Source of the DNA: Parahoeflea halophila
Lineage (GTDB): Bacteria > Pseudomonadota > Alphaproteobacteria > Rhizobiales > Rhizobiaceae
Length of the DNA stretch: 64,000 nucleotides
Assembly: GCF_900220985.1 (NCBI RefSeq)
Contig: NZ_OCPC01000004.1
Location: 372,001 to 436,000 of the forward strand
Reading direction: 5' to 3'
Shown: positions 1 to 9,001 of the stretch, piece after piece
Layout: each line of letters begins with the position of its first letter
Position numbering within the stretch: the first letter of the stretch is position 1
Made by a program: the position numbers and the translations under genes
The notes under the pieces: model-generated
The model's database searches: none
What the model saw: only the letters and a program-made list of their open reading frames with translations
What the model was told of the DNA's origin: nothing

Positions 1-166
1 GGAAACGGTTCTCGGCAGGCTCGCAAAAGCTTGACGCGAGGCTGCGAAGCGGTTTGGGATCGCCTGATCCTGTCGAGATTGAACAGGTTTGAAGGCGCAA
101 TTTTTCGGCGGGCCGGAGGACGGAGCGGCCCGTCTCGCATTTTTTGGTATCGGGGCGAGGAACGAG

Positions 167-919
167 ATGACTGAGAAAGTGGCATTGGTAACGGGCGCCG
201 CGCGCGGCATAGGCCTGGCGACCACGCAGCTGTTCATCGAGCAGGGTTGGCGCGTGGCGATGGTCGATCGTGATGGCGAAGAATTGCACAAGGCAGCCAC
301 TGGCCTGAACCCGGTCAGCGCCTTCGTCCACGATGTCTCGATTCCCGATCAGGTCGACGACATGGTCCACGCGGTGCGGACCACTTTCGGGCGCATTGAT
401 GCTGTGGTCAACAATGCCGGTGTTGCCGATTTCGGTCCCATCGAAGACACCGATTTCGCCCGCTGGCGCGCGGTGATGGCGACCAATCTCGACGGGGTCT
501 TTCTTGTCTCGCAGGCCACCATCCCGGCATTGCGCGAAAGCCGTGGCGCATTCGTCAACATCGCCTCCATCTCCGGACTGCGCGCCTCGACCCTGCGGGT
601 TGCCTATGGCACGTCGAAAGCTGCGGTGATCCACCTGACCAAGCAGCAGGCCGCTGAACTGGGCGAGTATGGCATTCGCGCCAATTGCGTGTGCCCCGGC
701 CCGGTCCGGACCAAGCTGGCCATGGCCGTCCATTCGCCTGAAATAATCGCTGCCTATCACGACGCCATCCCGCTCAACCGTTATGGGACGGAGCGCGAGA
801 TTGCCGAGGTCATCACCTTCCTGTGCTCGGAAAAGGCCAGCTACGTAACCGGTCAGGTGATCGCCTCTGACGGAGGTTTTGAAAGCACCGGCGTAGGCTT
901 GCCCGCACTGCGCAGCTAG
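167..919 (+). CDS. SDR family NAD(P)-dependent oxidoreductase
   Basis: This is a classical short-chain dehydrogenase/reductase of 250 aa, the usual size, with a Rossmann fold. The cofactor motif TGxxxGIG is at residues 9-16, NNAG at 82-85 and the catalytic YxxxK at Tyr147/Lys151, with a catalytic Ser at about 134-136. An Asp at the end of the second strand (Asp34, in VDRD) suggests NAD(H) rather than NADP(H). The reading frame extends upstream to a TTG at 89, but the ATG at 167 is preceded by a purine-rich ribosome site (GCGAGG) and begins directly with the first strand, so it was chosen. The substrate cannot be told from the sequence. It is not obviously co-transcribed with its neighbours; the next gene is a tRNA on the other strand. 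Confidence 0.9.
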   Translation: MTEKVALVTGAARGIGLATTQLFIEQGWRVAMVDRDGEELHKAATGLNPVSAFVHDVSIPDQVDDMVHAVRTTFGRIDAVVNNAGVADFGPIEDTDFARWRAVMATNLDGVFLVSQATIPALRESRGAFVNIASISGLRASTLRVAYGTSKAAVIHLTKQQAAELGEYGIRANCVCPGPVRTKLAMAVHSPEIIAAYHDAIPLNRYGTEREIAEVITFLCSEKASYVTGQVIASDGGFESTGVGLPALRS

Positions 920-1044
920 CCCTTTAGCTTCAGCATCTCGTCGATTAGAAGCTGCCCGGCGAATCAACCTGATATCCAGCGGAATAGCAACGCGACCGCG
1001 ATGCGCCGTCCGGATCTTGACTGGGATCTGTTCCGGAAAAAATC

Positions 1045-1119
<75 letters not shown>

Positions 1120-1520
1120 CCTTGCTTCGGTTCTCAACGGCGATCAGACGGCAGATTGTCTCCGTCAGCCGCGGTCCGTGTCGCGCTCCCGATCAGATCG
1201 AGAGGCTGTAAACGACTGAAGCGGCCCGCTATTGCCACAGCTTGAACAGGAGTGCAAGCGCAAACGGGCGATTGCTGCGACAAGTTTCGAAAAGCTTGGA
1301 AATGGCCGCGCCGGAACCCGTCATGCCGGCGCATCGTGTGCGATCCGGGCCAGGCGAGCACACGTTTTTGCATGAACTTGCGGTCGAGCCCGCATCTGTC
1401 GTCCCGCAGGTCGACCGCTGTCGGCCCGGTCAGGCGTGCGAATGCCGGGTCAACGCCCGGAGCGCGACCAGGTGACAAGATCTTCACCCGTGCACGCTTT
1501 TGCGTTATCAAATGCGCATC
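1120..1520. other. intergenic region without recognised genes
   Basis: About 400 bp separate tRNA-Thr from the small basic-protein gene. Overlapping short frames on both strands have no recognisable protein features. The promoter of the minus-strand tRNA should lie at the left end, but no convincing -35/-10 pair was seen. Confidence 0.5.
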
Positions 1521-1742
1521 ATGACCGACAGGACCGATCCAGAATCAGGGGCCAAGCAACGCAGGGCCGAAGTCGAGCGTCTGGCCGCAAAGCGTGCCGA
1601 GCGCAGCGCCGCACAGTTGCGTGCCAACCTGCAGCGGCGCAAGGCACAGGTCCGTGCCCGCCGTGAGGGCCAGGCCGACGAAACCGAAGGACTGCCCGCA
1701 TCCGGCGGCCAGGCTGCCCGAAAGGGCGGCGATTCCGATTAA
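1521..1742 (+). CDS. small highly charged conserved protein
   Basis: A 73-aa protein rich in Arg, Ala, Glu and Gln. Its centre (RANLQRRKAQVRARR) is an amphipathic basic helix followed by a short Gly/Asp tail. Small proteins of this kind, with an 'NL.RRK.Q.R' core, are found next to murA in rhizobia, from memory of the locus. The function is unknown. The basic helix would suit nucleic-acid or ribosome binding, but that is only inference. The start could be ATG 1521, ATG 1512 or TTG 1500; none has a clear ribosome site, and 1521 (MTDRTD) looks most like rhizobial relatives. murA follows after 117 bp. Confidence 0.6.
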   Translation: MTDRTDPESGAKQRRAEVERLAAKRAERSAAQLRANLQRRKAQVRARREGQADETEGLPASGGQAARKGGDSD

Positions 1743-1859
1743 CTGCGGACCGGTCCTTGTGTTGCCGCATTCCCGTTGATGGTCTAAACAGCGCACCAGA
1801 TATTTTTCAGGGCCTGGCCGCCGGGGCACCGGCGCAACCCGAAACTTCAAGAGGACAGC

Positions 1860-3149
1860 ATGGATCGCATCAGGATCGTTGGCGGGAATCCGCTCAATGG
1901 CGTCATTCCGATTTCCGGCGCGAAGAATGCGGCCTTGCCGCTGATGATCGCCTCTCTGCTCACCGACGATACGCTGACGCTGGAAAACCTCCCGCATCTC
2001 GCCGATGTCGAGCAGCTGCAGCGCATTCTGGGCAATCACGGCGTTGATATCGCCGTTGTCGGCCGTCGCGAGCGCCAGGACACGGCCTATGCCCGTACCG
2101 TGCATTTCACCGCTCGTACCATTGTCGACACCACCGCACCCTATGAGCTTGTCTCGAAGATGCGCGCCAGTTTCTGGGTCATCGGTCCGCTTCTGGCCCG
2201 CATGGGTGAAGCCAAGGTTTCACTGCCAGGCGGATGCGCCATCGGCACCCGCCCTGTGGATCTTTTCATCGAGGGGCTGCAGCACCTCGGCGCCGAGATC
2301 GAGATCGAAAACGGCTACGTCAATGCTCGCGCTCCCAAGGGCCTGATCGGCGGCCGTTACGTGTTTCCCAAAGTCTCGGTCGGCGCCACCCACGTCTTGC
2401 TGATGGCTGCGACGCTGGCCAAGGGTCAGACGGTGATCGAAAACGCCGCGCGCGAGCCGGAAGTCGTCGATCTGGCCAACTGCCTGATTGCCATGGGCGC
2501 CAAGATATCCGGCGCGGGCACCCCGACCATCATCATCGATGGCGTTGCCTCGCTGTCGGGCGCCCGCCACCGGGTCCTGCCCGATCGCATCGAGACCGGA
2601 ACCTACGCCATGGCGGTCGCGATGACCGGCGGCGACGTGCTGCTGGCAAACACGTCCGAAGCGCTCCTGGAAAGCGCGATGCTGGCATTGCGCCGGTCAG
2701 GCGCCGAGGTTACGCCCGAAGCCGACGGCATCCGCATCCGCAAAAACGGCAGTGAAATCCTGCCGGTCGACGTGACCACGGACCCGTTCCCGGGTTTCCC
2801 GACCGACCTGCAGGCGCAGTTCATGGGGCTGATGACCCGCGCCAACGGCATCTCGCACATCACCGAGACGATCTTTGAAAACCGCTTCATGCATGTGCAG
2901 GAACTGGCCCGGCTCGGCGCGAAGATTTCGCTGTCCGGACAGACCGCCACAGTCACCGGCGTGCCGGTCTTGCGCGGCGCCCCGGTGATGGCGACCGATC
3001 TGCGCGCCTCGGTATCGCTGGTGATCGCAGGCCTCGCAGCGGAGGGTGAAACCGTGGTCAACCGGGTCTACCATCTCGATCGCGGCTTTGAACGGCTGGA
3101 AGAGAAGCTCACCAATTGCGGTGCTGTCGTCGAGCGCATCAGCGGATAA
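1860..3149 (+). CDS. murA: UDP-N-acetylglucosamine 1-carboxyvinyltransferase
   Basis: MurA catalyses the first committed step of peptidoglycan synthesis in the cytoplasm, transferring enolpyruvate from PEP to UDP-GlcNAc. At 429 aa it is full length for the EPSP-synthase fold. The substrate-binding SGAKNAALP is at residues 19-27 (Lys22, Asn23). The active-site loop [11 protein letters not shown] has the catalytic Cys126, so the protein should be fosfomycin sensitive (the Asp variant is resistant). [11 protein letters not shown] and the [10 protein letters not shown] segment are typical. The start ATG follows an AGAGGACAGC ribosome site. It heads a row of plus-strand housekeeping genes (DUF2948, hisD, UPF0262, LMW phosphatase, infA), an order conserved in rhizobia. 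Confidence 0.97.
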   Translation: MDRIRIVGGNPLNGVIPISGAKNAALPLMIASLLTDDTLTLENLPHLADVEQLQRILGNHGVDIAVVGRRERQDTAYARTVHFTARTIVDTTAPYELVSKMRASFWVIGPLLARMGEAKVSLPGGCAIGTRPVDLFIEGLQHLGAEIEIENGYVNARAPKGLIGGRYVFPKVSVGATHVLLMAATLAKGQTVIENAAREPEVVDLANCLIAMGAKISGAGTPTIIIDGVASLSGARHRVLPDRIETGTYAMAVAMTGGDVLLANTSEALLESAMLALRRSGAEVTPEADGIRIRKNGSEILPVDVTTDPFPGFPTDLQAQFMGLMTRANGISHITETIFENRFMHVQELARLGAKISLSGQTATVTGVPVLRGAPVMATDLRASVSLVIAGLAAEGETVVNRVYHLDRGFERLEEKLTNCGAVVERISG

Positions 3150-3296
3150 CCCGGAACAGCGGCACGACCGGCGCCAGAGCGCAATGGCATTCACCACCTT
3201 CTGCGCATTGCGCTTTGCCCTGGCCGCACCTACCTTGCAGTGCAGCACCCGCCTTGCGGCGGATGTGGCTGTAGATGCAAGTCTCTCGAGGATCCT

Positions 3297-3734
3297 ATGG
3301 ACAGTTTGAAACTGATTGCACTTGATGATGCCGACCTGGCCGTGATTTCCGCCTGTCTGCAGGACGCCGTCTTCAAGACCGGCGACACCGCATTCCGGGG
3401 CAAGGGCGGCGCCTTTACGCTTGAGGCCAACCGCTTTGTCTGGGAAGAAGGCAAAAGCAGGAAGACCTTCGAGCGCCGCCGGGCGCTGCTCGCGGTGAAG
3501 CAGGTTCGTTCGGTCAGGTCCCGCGGTGTCAATCTCAAGGATGCCGACACTGTGCACGCGCTGCTGGCCTTGCGTTTTCTACCAGGTCAGGAGGCGCCCG
3601 CCGGCACGGTCGAACTGGTTTTGTCCGGCGGCGCAGTGATCCATCTGGATGTCGCCTGCATAGAAGTACAGCTTGCCGATGTTGGCGGCGGCTGGGAAAC
3701 CAAATTCAAGCCGCGCCATCCGCTGGGCGGCTGA
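3297..3734 (+). CDS. DUF2948 family protein
   Basis: A 145-aa cytoplasmic protein of the alphaproteobacterial DUF2948 family, recognised by its beginning (DSLKLIALDDADLAVISACL), the central FVWEEG...ERRRALLA segment and its place between murA and hisD. No catalytic motif, signal peptide or membrane segment is visible and the function is unknown. The chosen ATG has GAGGA nine bases upstream; an upstream extension to 3240 would add Cys-rich residues not expected for the family. The neighbourhood suggests co-transcription with murA and hisD. Confidence 0.88.
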   Translation: MDSLKLIALDDADLAVISACLQDAVFKTGDTAFRGKGGAFTLEANRFVWEEGKSRKTFERRRALLAVKQVRSVRSRGVNLKDADTVHALLALRFLPGQEAPAGTVELVLSGGAVIHLDVACIEVQLADVGGGWETKFKPRHPLGG

Positions 3735-3763
3735 TTTGAACGACATGACATGGGGGCAGGGCA

Positions 3764-5083
3764 TTGGTACTGAGGCTTGATTACCGGCAGGCGGATTTTG
3801 AAAGCCGGTTCGCTGCGTTTCTGACCACCAAACGTGAGGTTTCGGTGGACGTGGAGGCCGATGTTCGGGCGATCATTGCCGAGATTCGCGCCCGTGGCGA
3901 CGAGGCCCTGCACGATTACAGCCAGCGATTTGACCGAATCGACACCCGCACGCTCGGCCTTGCGGTAAGTGCCAAGGAAATCGAGGCAGCCTTTGAAGCC
4001 GCCGATCCCGAGATCATAGCCGCGCTCGAATTCGCCCATGACCGGATTTTCAGCCATCACAGCCGGCAGATGCCGAAAGACGATCACTATGTCGATGCGC
4101 TGGGCGTCGAGCTCGGCTCGCGCTGGACGGCCATCGAAGCCGTTGGGCTTTATGTTCCTGGCGGCACGGCGAGTTATCCCAGTTCGGTGCTGATGAACGC
4201 GGTGCCGGCCAAGGTGGCGGGCGTCGAGCGCATCGTCATGGTGGTGCCGGCGCGGAACGGGGTGCTCAACCCGGTGGTGCTGGCCGCAGCCCGCATTGCC
4301 GGCGTCAGCGAGATCTACCGGATCGGCGGCGCCCAGGCGATTGCAGCCCTCGCCTATGGCACCGAAACCATCCGCCCTGTGGCCAAGATCATGGGGCCCG
4401 GCAATGCCTGGGTGGCCGCTGCCAAGCGCCAGGTCTTCGGCACCGTCGGCATCGACATGATCGCCGGGCCGTCGGAAGTGCTGGTCATGGCCGATCCCGA
4501 CAACAATCCCGACTGGATCGCGGCCGACCTGCTCGCCCAGGCCGAACATGACGTCGGTGCGCAATCGATCCTGATCACCCGTGACGAGGCTTTCGGCGCG
4601 GCGGTGATCGATGCGGTGGAACGGCAAATGGCGACACTCGGCCGCGGCGACACGGCGCGCAAGAGCTGGGCGGATTACGGCGCCGTCATTGTGGTGCCTG
4701 ACTGGGAGGCCGCACTGCCGCTCGCGGACCGCATTGCTGCCGAGCATCTTGAAATCGCCACCGATGACGCCGAGGCGCTCGCCGCAAGGGTGCGGAACGC
4801 CGGCGCCATCTTCATTGGCCGCCACACGCCAGAAGTTATCGGCGACTATGTCGGCGGCTCCAACCACGTGCTGCCCACGGCACGCTCGGCCCGGTTCTCT
4901 TCGGGGCTATCGGTTCTCGACTATGTCAAGCGCACCTCTATTCTCAGGCTCGGCTCTGAGCAGTTGCAGTCGCTCGGCCCTGCTGCCATAACATTGGCGC
5001 AGGCCGAGGGGCTTGATGCCCATGCGCGCTCGGTGTCGATCAGGATGAACCAGCGTGGCGAAGGGCCGGATGGGGGCCGGTAA
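3764..5083 (+). CDS. hisD: histidinol dehydrogenase
   Basis: HisD performs the last two steps of histidine synthesis, oxidising L-histidinol to L-histidine with two NAD+ and one Zn2+. The 439 aa are normal for the family. Visible signatures are GLYVPGG (about 128-134), IAGPSEVL (233-240), zinc ligands Gln259/His262 in QAEHD, the catalytic Glu-His pair in AEHLEI, the [13 protein letters not shown] metal/substrate segment and a C-terminal His in LDAHARS. The start is TTG at 3764: an in-frame stop lies at 3746 and no ATG exists between, while GGGGCAGG forms a ribosome site. The next gene follows after 5 bp, implying an operon. Confidence 0.96.
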   Translation: MVLRLDYRQADFESRFAAFLTTKREVSVDVEADVRAIIAEIRARGDEALHDYSQRFDRIDTRTLGLAVSAKEIEAAFEAADPEIIAALEFAHDRIFSHHSRQMPKDDHYVDALGVELGSRWTAIEAVGLYVPGGTASYPSSVLMNAVPAKVAGVERIVMVVPARNGVLNPVVLAAARIAGVSEIYRIGGAQAIAALAYGTETIRPVAKIMGPGNAWVAAAKRQVFGTVGIDMIAGPSEVLVMADPDNNPDWIAADLLAQAEHDVGAQSILITRDEAFGAAVIDAVERQMATLGRGDTARKSWADYGAVIVVPDWEAALPLADRIAAEHLEIATDDAEALAARVRNAGAIFIGRHTPEVIGDYVGGSNHVLPTARSARFSSGLSVLDYVKRTSILRLGSEQLQSLGPAAITLAQAEGLDAHARSVSIRMNQRGEGPDGGR

Positions 5084-5088
5084 CGGGA

Positions 5089-5565
5089 ATGACAGCGGCG
5101 GACACTCAACGGCTCTGTGATGTTGTGCTCGATGAAACCATCGGCCGCGCAACCCCTGACATTGAGCATGAGCGCGCCGTCGCCATTTTCGACCTCATCG
5201 AGGAAAACAGCTTCGAGCCGGTCGGTCACGACAAGGGTCCCTACAAGCTCAAGCTCTCGCTGATCGATTCCAAGCTGGTGTTCTCGATCGCCACACAGGC
5301 CGATGAGCCGATCACCACGCATATCCTCTCGCTGACGCCGTTCCGGCGCATCGTCAAGGACTATTTCATGATCTGCGAAAGCTATTACGAGGCAATCCGC
5401 TCCTCGACGCCGAGCCAGATCGAAGCGATCGACATGGGTCGGCGCGGCATTCACAATGAAGGTTCGCAGACCCTGATGGACCGGCTGGATGCCAAGATCC
5501 GGATGGATTTCGATACCGCCAGGCGGCTTTTCACGCTGGTCTGCGTGCTGCACTGGCGCGGATAG
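5089..5565 (+). CDS. UPF0262 family protein
   Basis: A 158-aa protein with the UPF0262 hallmarks: RLCDVVLDE at the start, [30 protein letters not shown], and [10 protein letters not shown] before a C-terminal helical segment. The family is restricted to alphaproteobacteria, where it sits between hisD and an arsenate-reductase-like gene as here. No enzymatic motif is known. It starts 5 bp after hisD and ends 8 bp before the next gene, so it is almost certainly translated from the hisD transcript. Confidence 0.92.
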   Translation: MTAADTQRLCDVVLDETIGRATPDIEHERAVAIFDLIEENSFEPVGHDKGPYKLKLSLIDSKLVFSIATQADEPITTHILSLTPFRRIVKDYFMICESYYEAIRSSTPSQIEAIDMGRRGIHNEGSQTLMDRLDAKIRMDFDTARRLFTLVCVLHWRG

Positions 5566-5573
5566 AGCCCGCC

Positions 5574-6047
5574 ATGGCGGACGACATCGAAGCAAAGCCC
5601 GCCAATGCCACGCCCGGTGCGGTGTTGTTCGTCTGCGGTATGAATGCGATCAGATCGCCGATGGCCGAAGCGATTGCCCGTTCGGTGCTGCCGCAGGGCA
5701 CCTATATTGCCTCTGCCGGGGTCCGTCCGGGCGAGCGGGATCCGTTCGTCGATGTGGTATTGGCTGAACTCGGACTTGATCTGGGTGAGCGGCAGCCGCA
5801 GACGCTCGATGAGCTCGAAGACGATTACTTCGACGTCATTGTTACCCTGGCGCCGGAGGCTCACCACCGGGCGCTGGAACTTACCCGCGGCAACGCCGTT
5901 GAGGTGATCTACTGGCCGACGCCGGACCCGACGGTTGCAACAGGAACCCGTGAACGCATTCTTGATGCCTATCGAGACGTGCGTGACATGCTCAAACAGC
6001 GCATCGGTGAGGGCAGGGGTTGGTCCCGGGCGCCGACAACCATGTGA
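5574..6047 (+). CDS. low-molecular-weight protein tyrosine phosphatase / arsenate reductase-like protein
   Basis: A 157-aa protein with the LMW-PTP fold. The phosphate-binding loop CX5RS is present near the N-terminus (VLFVCGMNAIRSPMAEA), and the later general-acid loop region (YWPTPDPTVATG) carries the DP element of this family. It could dephosphorylate phosphotyrosine proteins or belong to the ArsC-like branch; the sequence does not decide. It follows the UPF0262 gene by 8 bp in the hisD operon. The phosphatase loop has Ala-Ile in place of the common Gly-Asn-Ile-Cys, so the substrate may differ from classical LMW-PTPs. Confidence 0.87.
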   Translation: MADDIEAKPANATPGAVLFVCGMNAIRSPMAEAIARSVLPQGTYIASAGVRPGERDPFVDVVLAELGLDLGERQPQTLDELEDDYFDVIVTLAPEAHHRALELTRGNAVEVIYWPTPDPTVATGTRERILDAYRDVRDMLKQRIGEGRGWSRAPTTM

Positions 6048-6059
6048 ATCAATTTGGTT

Positions 6060-6080
6060 CACAAAGCGCTCGTCTTTGTG
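6060..6080. promoter_or_regulatory. inverted repeat in the gap before infA
   Basis: A perfect 7-bp inverted repeat, CACAAAG-N7-CTTTGTG, lies 12 bp after the phosphatase stop and about 70 bp before infA. It could be an RNA hairpin or an operator; there is no T tract directly after it. Confidence 0.4.
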
Positions 6081-6100
6081 TAGGTTCCGGCCAAATTTCA

Positions 6101-6128
6101 GGCCTGCGCATCATGCGCCGCCTTTTTT
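6101..6128 (+). terminator. terminator-like hairpin in the infA leader
   Basis: A GC-rich imperfect stem (core GCGCA-TCA-TGCGC, extended by GGC/GCC) is followed by six T. It lies 22 bp before the infA ATG, so it either ends the hisD operon or acts as an attenuator inside the infA leader. Confidence 0.45.
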
Positions 6129-6150
6129 GCAAGAGAAAGACAGACACTGA

Positions 6151-6369
6151 ATGGCGAAAGAAGAAGTCCTAGAATTTCCTGGCGTGGTCACCGAATTGCT
6201 GCCGAATGCAACTTTTCGGGTAAAGCTCGAAAACGAGCACGAGATCATCGCTCACACCGCCGGCCGCATGCGCAAGAACCGCATCCGCGTGCTGGCCGGT
6301 GACAAGGTGCTGGTCGAGATGACACCTTACGATCTGACCAAGGGCCGCATCACCTATCGCTTCAAGTAA
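6151..6369 (+). CDS. infA: translation initiation factor IF-1
   Basis: IF-1 binds the ribosomal A site during initiation. The 72 aa are exactly the family length and form one S1/OB-fold domain: [31 protein letters not shown], then [10 protein letters not shown] and [11 protein letters not shown] at the end. The start follows AAGAGAAAG. Two stem-loops occupy the 103-bp gap upstream. maf follows 19 bp later, so infA, maf and yacG probably form one unit. Confidence 0.98.
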   Translation: MAKEEVLEFPGVVTELLPNATFRVKLENEHEIIAHTAGRMRKNRIRVLAGDKVLVEMTPYDLTKGRITYRFK

Positions 6370-6388
6370 GCACCGGGTGTGACGCCGC

Positions 6389-7009
6389 ATGGCACGCTCG
6401 CAAAAACTGATTCTCGCGTCCGGTTCCCCGCGCAGGCTTGAGCTGCTCGATCAGGCCGGCATTGCTCCTGACCGGCTGATGCCGATGGATCTCGACGAGG
6501 CGCCGCAGCGCTCAGAACATCCGCGCTCGCTTGCACGGCGGCTGTCGCGTGAGAAGGCCGAGGCAGCCCTGTCGGAGACCCGGGCCGACCCGGCCTGGAA
6601 AAACGCGCATATCCTTGCCGCCGACACAGTGGTGTCCGTCGGGCGCCGGATTCTGCCAAAGGCAGAACAGATCGACGAGGCATCCAACGCGCTCTACCTG
6701 CTCTCGGGCCGCAATCATCGGGTTTTCACCGGCATTTGTGTGGTGACTCCCGACCATACCATCCGTCAGAAGATCGTTGAGACGAAGGTCCGCTTCAAGC
6801 GTCTCTCCAATATCGAGGTCGAGAGCTATCTGGCATCGGGTGAGTGGCGCGGCAAGGCTGGGGGGTACGCCATCCAGGGCCTGGCCGGAAGCTTCGTGGT
6901 CAAGCTTGTCGGCTCCTACACCAATGTCGTTGGCCTGCCGCTTTACGAAACGGTCAGCCTGCTGACGGGTGAAGGCTATGATGTTCATTACAAGTGGCTC
7001 GAAGGCTGA
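6389..7009 (+). CDS. maf: Maf-family nucleotide pyrophosphatase
   Basis: A house-cleaning nucleoside triphosphate pyrophosphatase of the Maf family, 206 aa. The N-terminal [14 protein letters not shown] motif (substrate/metal binding) is followed by [15 protein letters not shown], where canonical dTTP/UTPase Maf proteins have the DTVV...LgKP loop, then [14 protein letters not shown], and [28 protein letters not shown] near the C-terminus. It acts in the cytoplasm on non-canonical or modified NTPs. yacG begins 4 bp after its stop. Confidence 0.95.
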   Translation: MARSQKLILASGSPRRLELLDQAGIAPDRLMPMDLDEAPQRSEHPRSLARRLSREKAEAALSETRADPAWKNAHILAADTVVSVGRRILPKAEQIDEASNALYLLSGRNHRVFTGICVVTPDHTIRQKIVETKVRFKRLSNIEVESYLASGEWRGKAGGYAIQGLAGSFVVKLVGSYTNVVGLPLYETVSLLTGEGYDVHYKWLEG

Positions 7010-7013
7010 AGCG

Positions 7014-7229
7014 ATGAATGACGGTCCCATCGACACCGGCAAGGTCACACCTTTGCGCAAGGCGCAGCCGTGTCCCGAATGTGGACGTCCCTCGACGCGT
7101 GGCAGCTATCCTTTCTGCTCGGAACGCTGTCGCTCGATCGATCTCAATCGCTGGCTGGTTGGTGGTTATGCCATTCCGGTCACCGAAGTCGAAGACAATC
7201 AGGACGATGATTTCGACGACCGCGGCTAG
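7014..7229 (+). CDS. yacG: DNA gyrase inhibitor YacG (zinc protein)
   Basis: A 71-aa YacG-family protein with a four-Cys zinc site, CPECGRP followed by FCSERCRSIDLNRWL; the RCRSIDLxRWL stretch is diagnostic. The E. coli homologue binds GyrB and inhibits gyrase. The ATG at 7014 lies 4 bp after maf; the frame is open further upstream within maf, but only the short form agrees with the family. The C-terminus is acidic (DNQDDDFDD). Confidence 0.93.
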   Translation: MNDGPIDTGKVTPLRKAQPCPECGRPSTRGSYPFCSERCRSIDLNRWLVGGYAIPVTEVEDNQDDDFDDRG

Positions 7230-7278
7230 GCTTCTGCGGTGTTTTTTTGCCGAACCGAAAAAACAGCAAAAAGGATGC

Positions 7279-7306
7279 TGGACAGTGCCTTTCAAGATGG
7301 TATAAC
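7279..7306 (+). promoter_or_regulatory. predicted promoter of tRNA-Phe
   Basis: TGGACA at 7279-7284 and TATAAC at 7301-7306 are separated by 16 bp, close to the sigma-70 consensus. The tRNA begins about 75 bp downstream. Confidence 0.5.
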
Positions 7307-7380
7307 GCGCTCGCTTTCGGTGTTGGAGAAGTCCACCGCCGCAAGCTTCTGGCCCGGCCCTCGTGGTTCCCGGACCGGTT

Positions 7381-7456
7381 GCCCGGATAGCTCAGTTGGT
7401 AGAGCAGCGGATTGAAAATCCGCGTGTCGGTGGTTCAAATCCGCCTCCGGGCACCA
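7381..7456 (+). tRNA. tRNA-Phe (anticodon GAA)
   Basis: A 76-nt tRNA with encoded CCA: acceptor GCCCGGA/TCCGGGC, D arm GCTC/GAGC, anticodon stem GCGGA/TCCGC with loop TTGAAAA (anticodon GAA), and T arm GGTGG/CCGCC with TTCAAAT. It follows the infA-maf-yacG cluster. Confidence 0.97.
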
Positions 7457-7749
7457 CTTCCTTCCTGAAATCAATGTCACGATGGGCTTGCAACCTTACA
7501 CCTGTTGCAGGCGATGCTTGTAGGTAACGACCAGCTGGAAAAGGTGTCTTGCTGCTGCGGATGCTGTTGATGACATTGCAGCGGCACCCCACCAGGCAGC
7601 GTGATGGTTCGCGGTCGACGGGTCGGTGTGGCGGTTCATCTGGTGAGCAGTTATCGCAAGCATTGTTTCACCGGAGTTGATCTCGCAAAACCTGGTCGCT
7701 TCGTGGTAGTGATCCTTGATTCAAACGTGACAAGGCATACGAAACGTCG

Positions 7750-8991
7750 ATGGCAGCCCTTGACCAAACAAGAGCCGGGAAGTTGATGGCCGAAGCCGGC
7801 CTCGACGCGATCATCCTTCTGTCTCCTGAGAGTTTCCGATACGCAACCGGAGCCTTGCCGGGTGTTGCCACGATGTGGCGCAACGCCGGTGCGGTCGCCG
7901 TCCTGATACCTGCGGATGAAACCTCCGAGGAGGCAGCGGTTGTCAGTGACCTCTTCGCCCGATCCTTTCGCAACACCAGTCACATCACTGACGTCCGTGA
8001 AAGTCCGATTTGGGTGGAAACAACGAACCTGGAAGCCGTGGACCCGGAACTGCCCCCCGAAGAGGCTGTTGCCACGGCATGGCATTCCTCGGGCCGCTCC
8101 GAGGGCTTTCAGCGCCCGGAAACCTTTGACCCGATGAATTGCTACCGCCATCTGGCGGATATCCTGAGCGAACGCGGCCTTGACCGGGCACGTATCGGCT
8201 TCGAAGCCTCGGCAATTTCCGCAAGCGACGTTGGTGCGTTCCAGGCTGCGCTCGGCAATGTGGTTCTGGTTGATGCATCGGACCTGATCACACGCCTCAA
8301 GATGGTCAAGACAGCTGAGGAGATAGCTCACTTGCGCCTGGCTGTCGAAATCGCGGAAGGCGGTATCAGGGCTGTGCAGGAGGCGATTCAGCCTGGTGTC
8401 ACGCGCAACGCCCTTGCCGAAGCCTGGAAGATGTCGATTGAGAACCACAGCGAAAGCAAGGCGTTGAGTGGAAGCTGGGAATATATCTCCGTCGGGAAAA
8501 ACCCATGGGGAGGCAATGCAGCCGCGAGCCCGGGCGACCTGATCAAGGTTGATGTCGGCTGCCTTGTGAATGGCTACACTTCGGACACGGGTCGTACCTT
8601 TGTTCTTGGCACGCCCTGTGAACGCCAGACACGCCTCTTCGATGCGCTTATGGACGGTTTCGTTGCAGGGTCCGACCTGTTGCGTCCAGGGGTCCCCCTG
8701 TCAGAGGTCTATCGCGCCACGCTCGCCGGTATCAGGGCTGCCGGGTTTCCCGGCTATTCAAGAGGCCATTTCGGGCATGGGCTCGGCGCGGGACTGGGCA
8801 GCGAAGAGTGGCCGTTCATTTCAGCGCGGTCGGATGTCATCTTCGAGCCGGGAATGGTCATGGCCTTCGAGTGCCCCTGGTACATCGACGGGCTTGGTGG
8901 GATGATCATCGAAAACCAGCTGCTGATTACAGACACCGGTCACGAGATGATGAACCGCCTGCCGCTGGATCTGGTTCGCATTCCGGTCTGA
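7750..8991 (+). CDS. M24-family Xaa-Pro peptidase / creatinase-like hydrolase
   Basis: A 413-aa protein with a creatinase-type N-terminal domain (about 1-170) and a pita-bread M24 domain. All five metal ligands of metallopeptidases are visible: Asp in KVDVGCLVNGY, Asp in TSDTGRTF, His in GHFGHGLG, Glu in VMAFECPW and Glu in MIIENQLL. It should therefore be a metal-dependent peptidase or amidohydrolase (Xaa-Pro dipeptidase-like; ectoine hydrolase DoeA belongs to the same superfamily) rather than a metal-free creatinase. It is convergent with a TRAP transporter whose last gene ends 10 bp beyond its stop, so transporter and enzyme may handle the same compound, though they are not co-transcribed. 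Confidence 0.88.
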   Translation: MAALDQTRAGKLMAEAGLDAIILLSPESFRYATGALPGVATMWRNAGAVAVLIPADETSEEAAVVSDLFARSFRNTSHITDVRESPIWVETTNLEAVDPELPPEEAVATAWHSSGRSEGFQRPETFDPMNCYRHLADILSERGLDRARIGFEASAISASDVGAFQAALGNVVLVDASDLITRLKMVKTAEEIAHLRLAVEIAEGGIRAVQEAIQPGVTRNALAEAWKMSIENHSESKALSGSWEYISVGKNPWGGNAAASPGDLIKVDVGCLVNGYTSDTGRTFVLGTPCERQTRLFDALMDGFVAGSDLLRPGVPLSEVYRATLAGIRAAGFPGYSRGHFGHGLGAGLGSEEWPFISARSDVIFEPGMVMAFECPWYIDGLGGMIIENQLLITDTGHEMMNRLPLDLVRIPV

Positions 8992-9001
8992 GCGACGCAT
9001 C

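Noticed and set aside
7381-7456. attachment site at tRNA-Phe
   Set aside because: No integrase gene and no second copy of the tRNA 3' end were found in the window.
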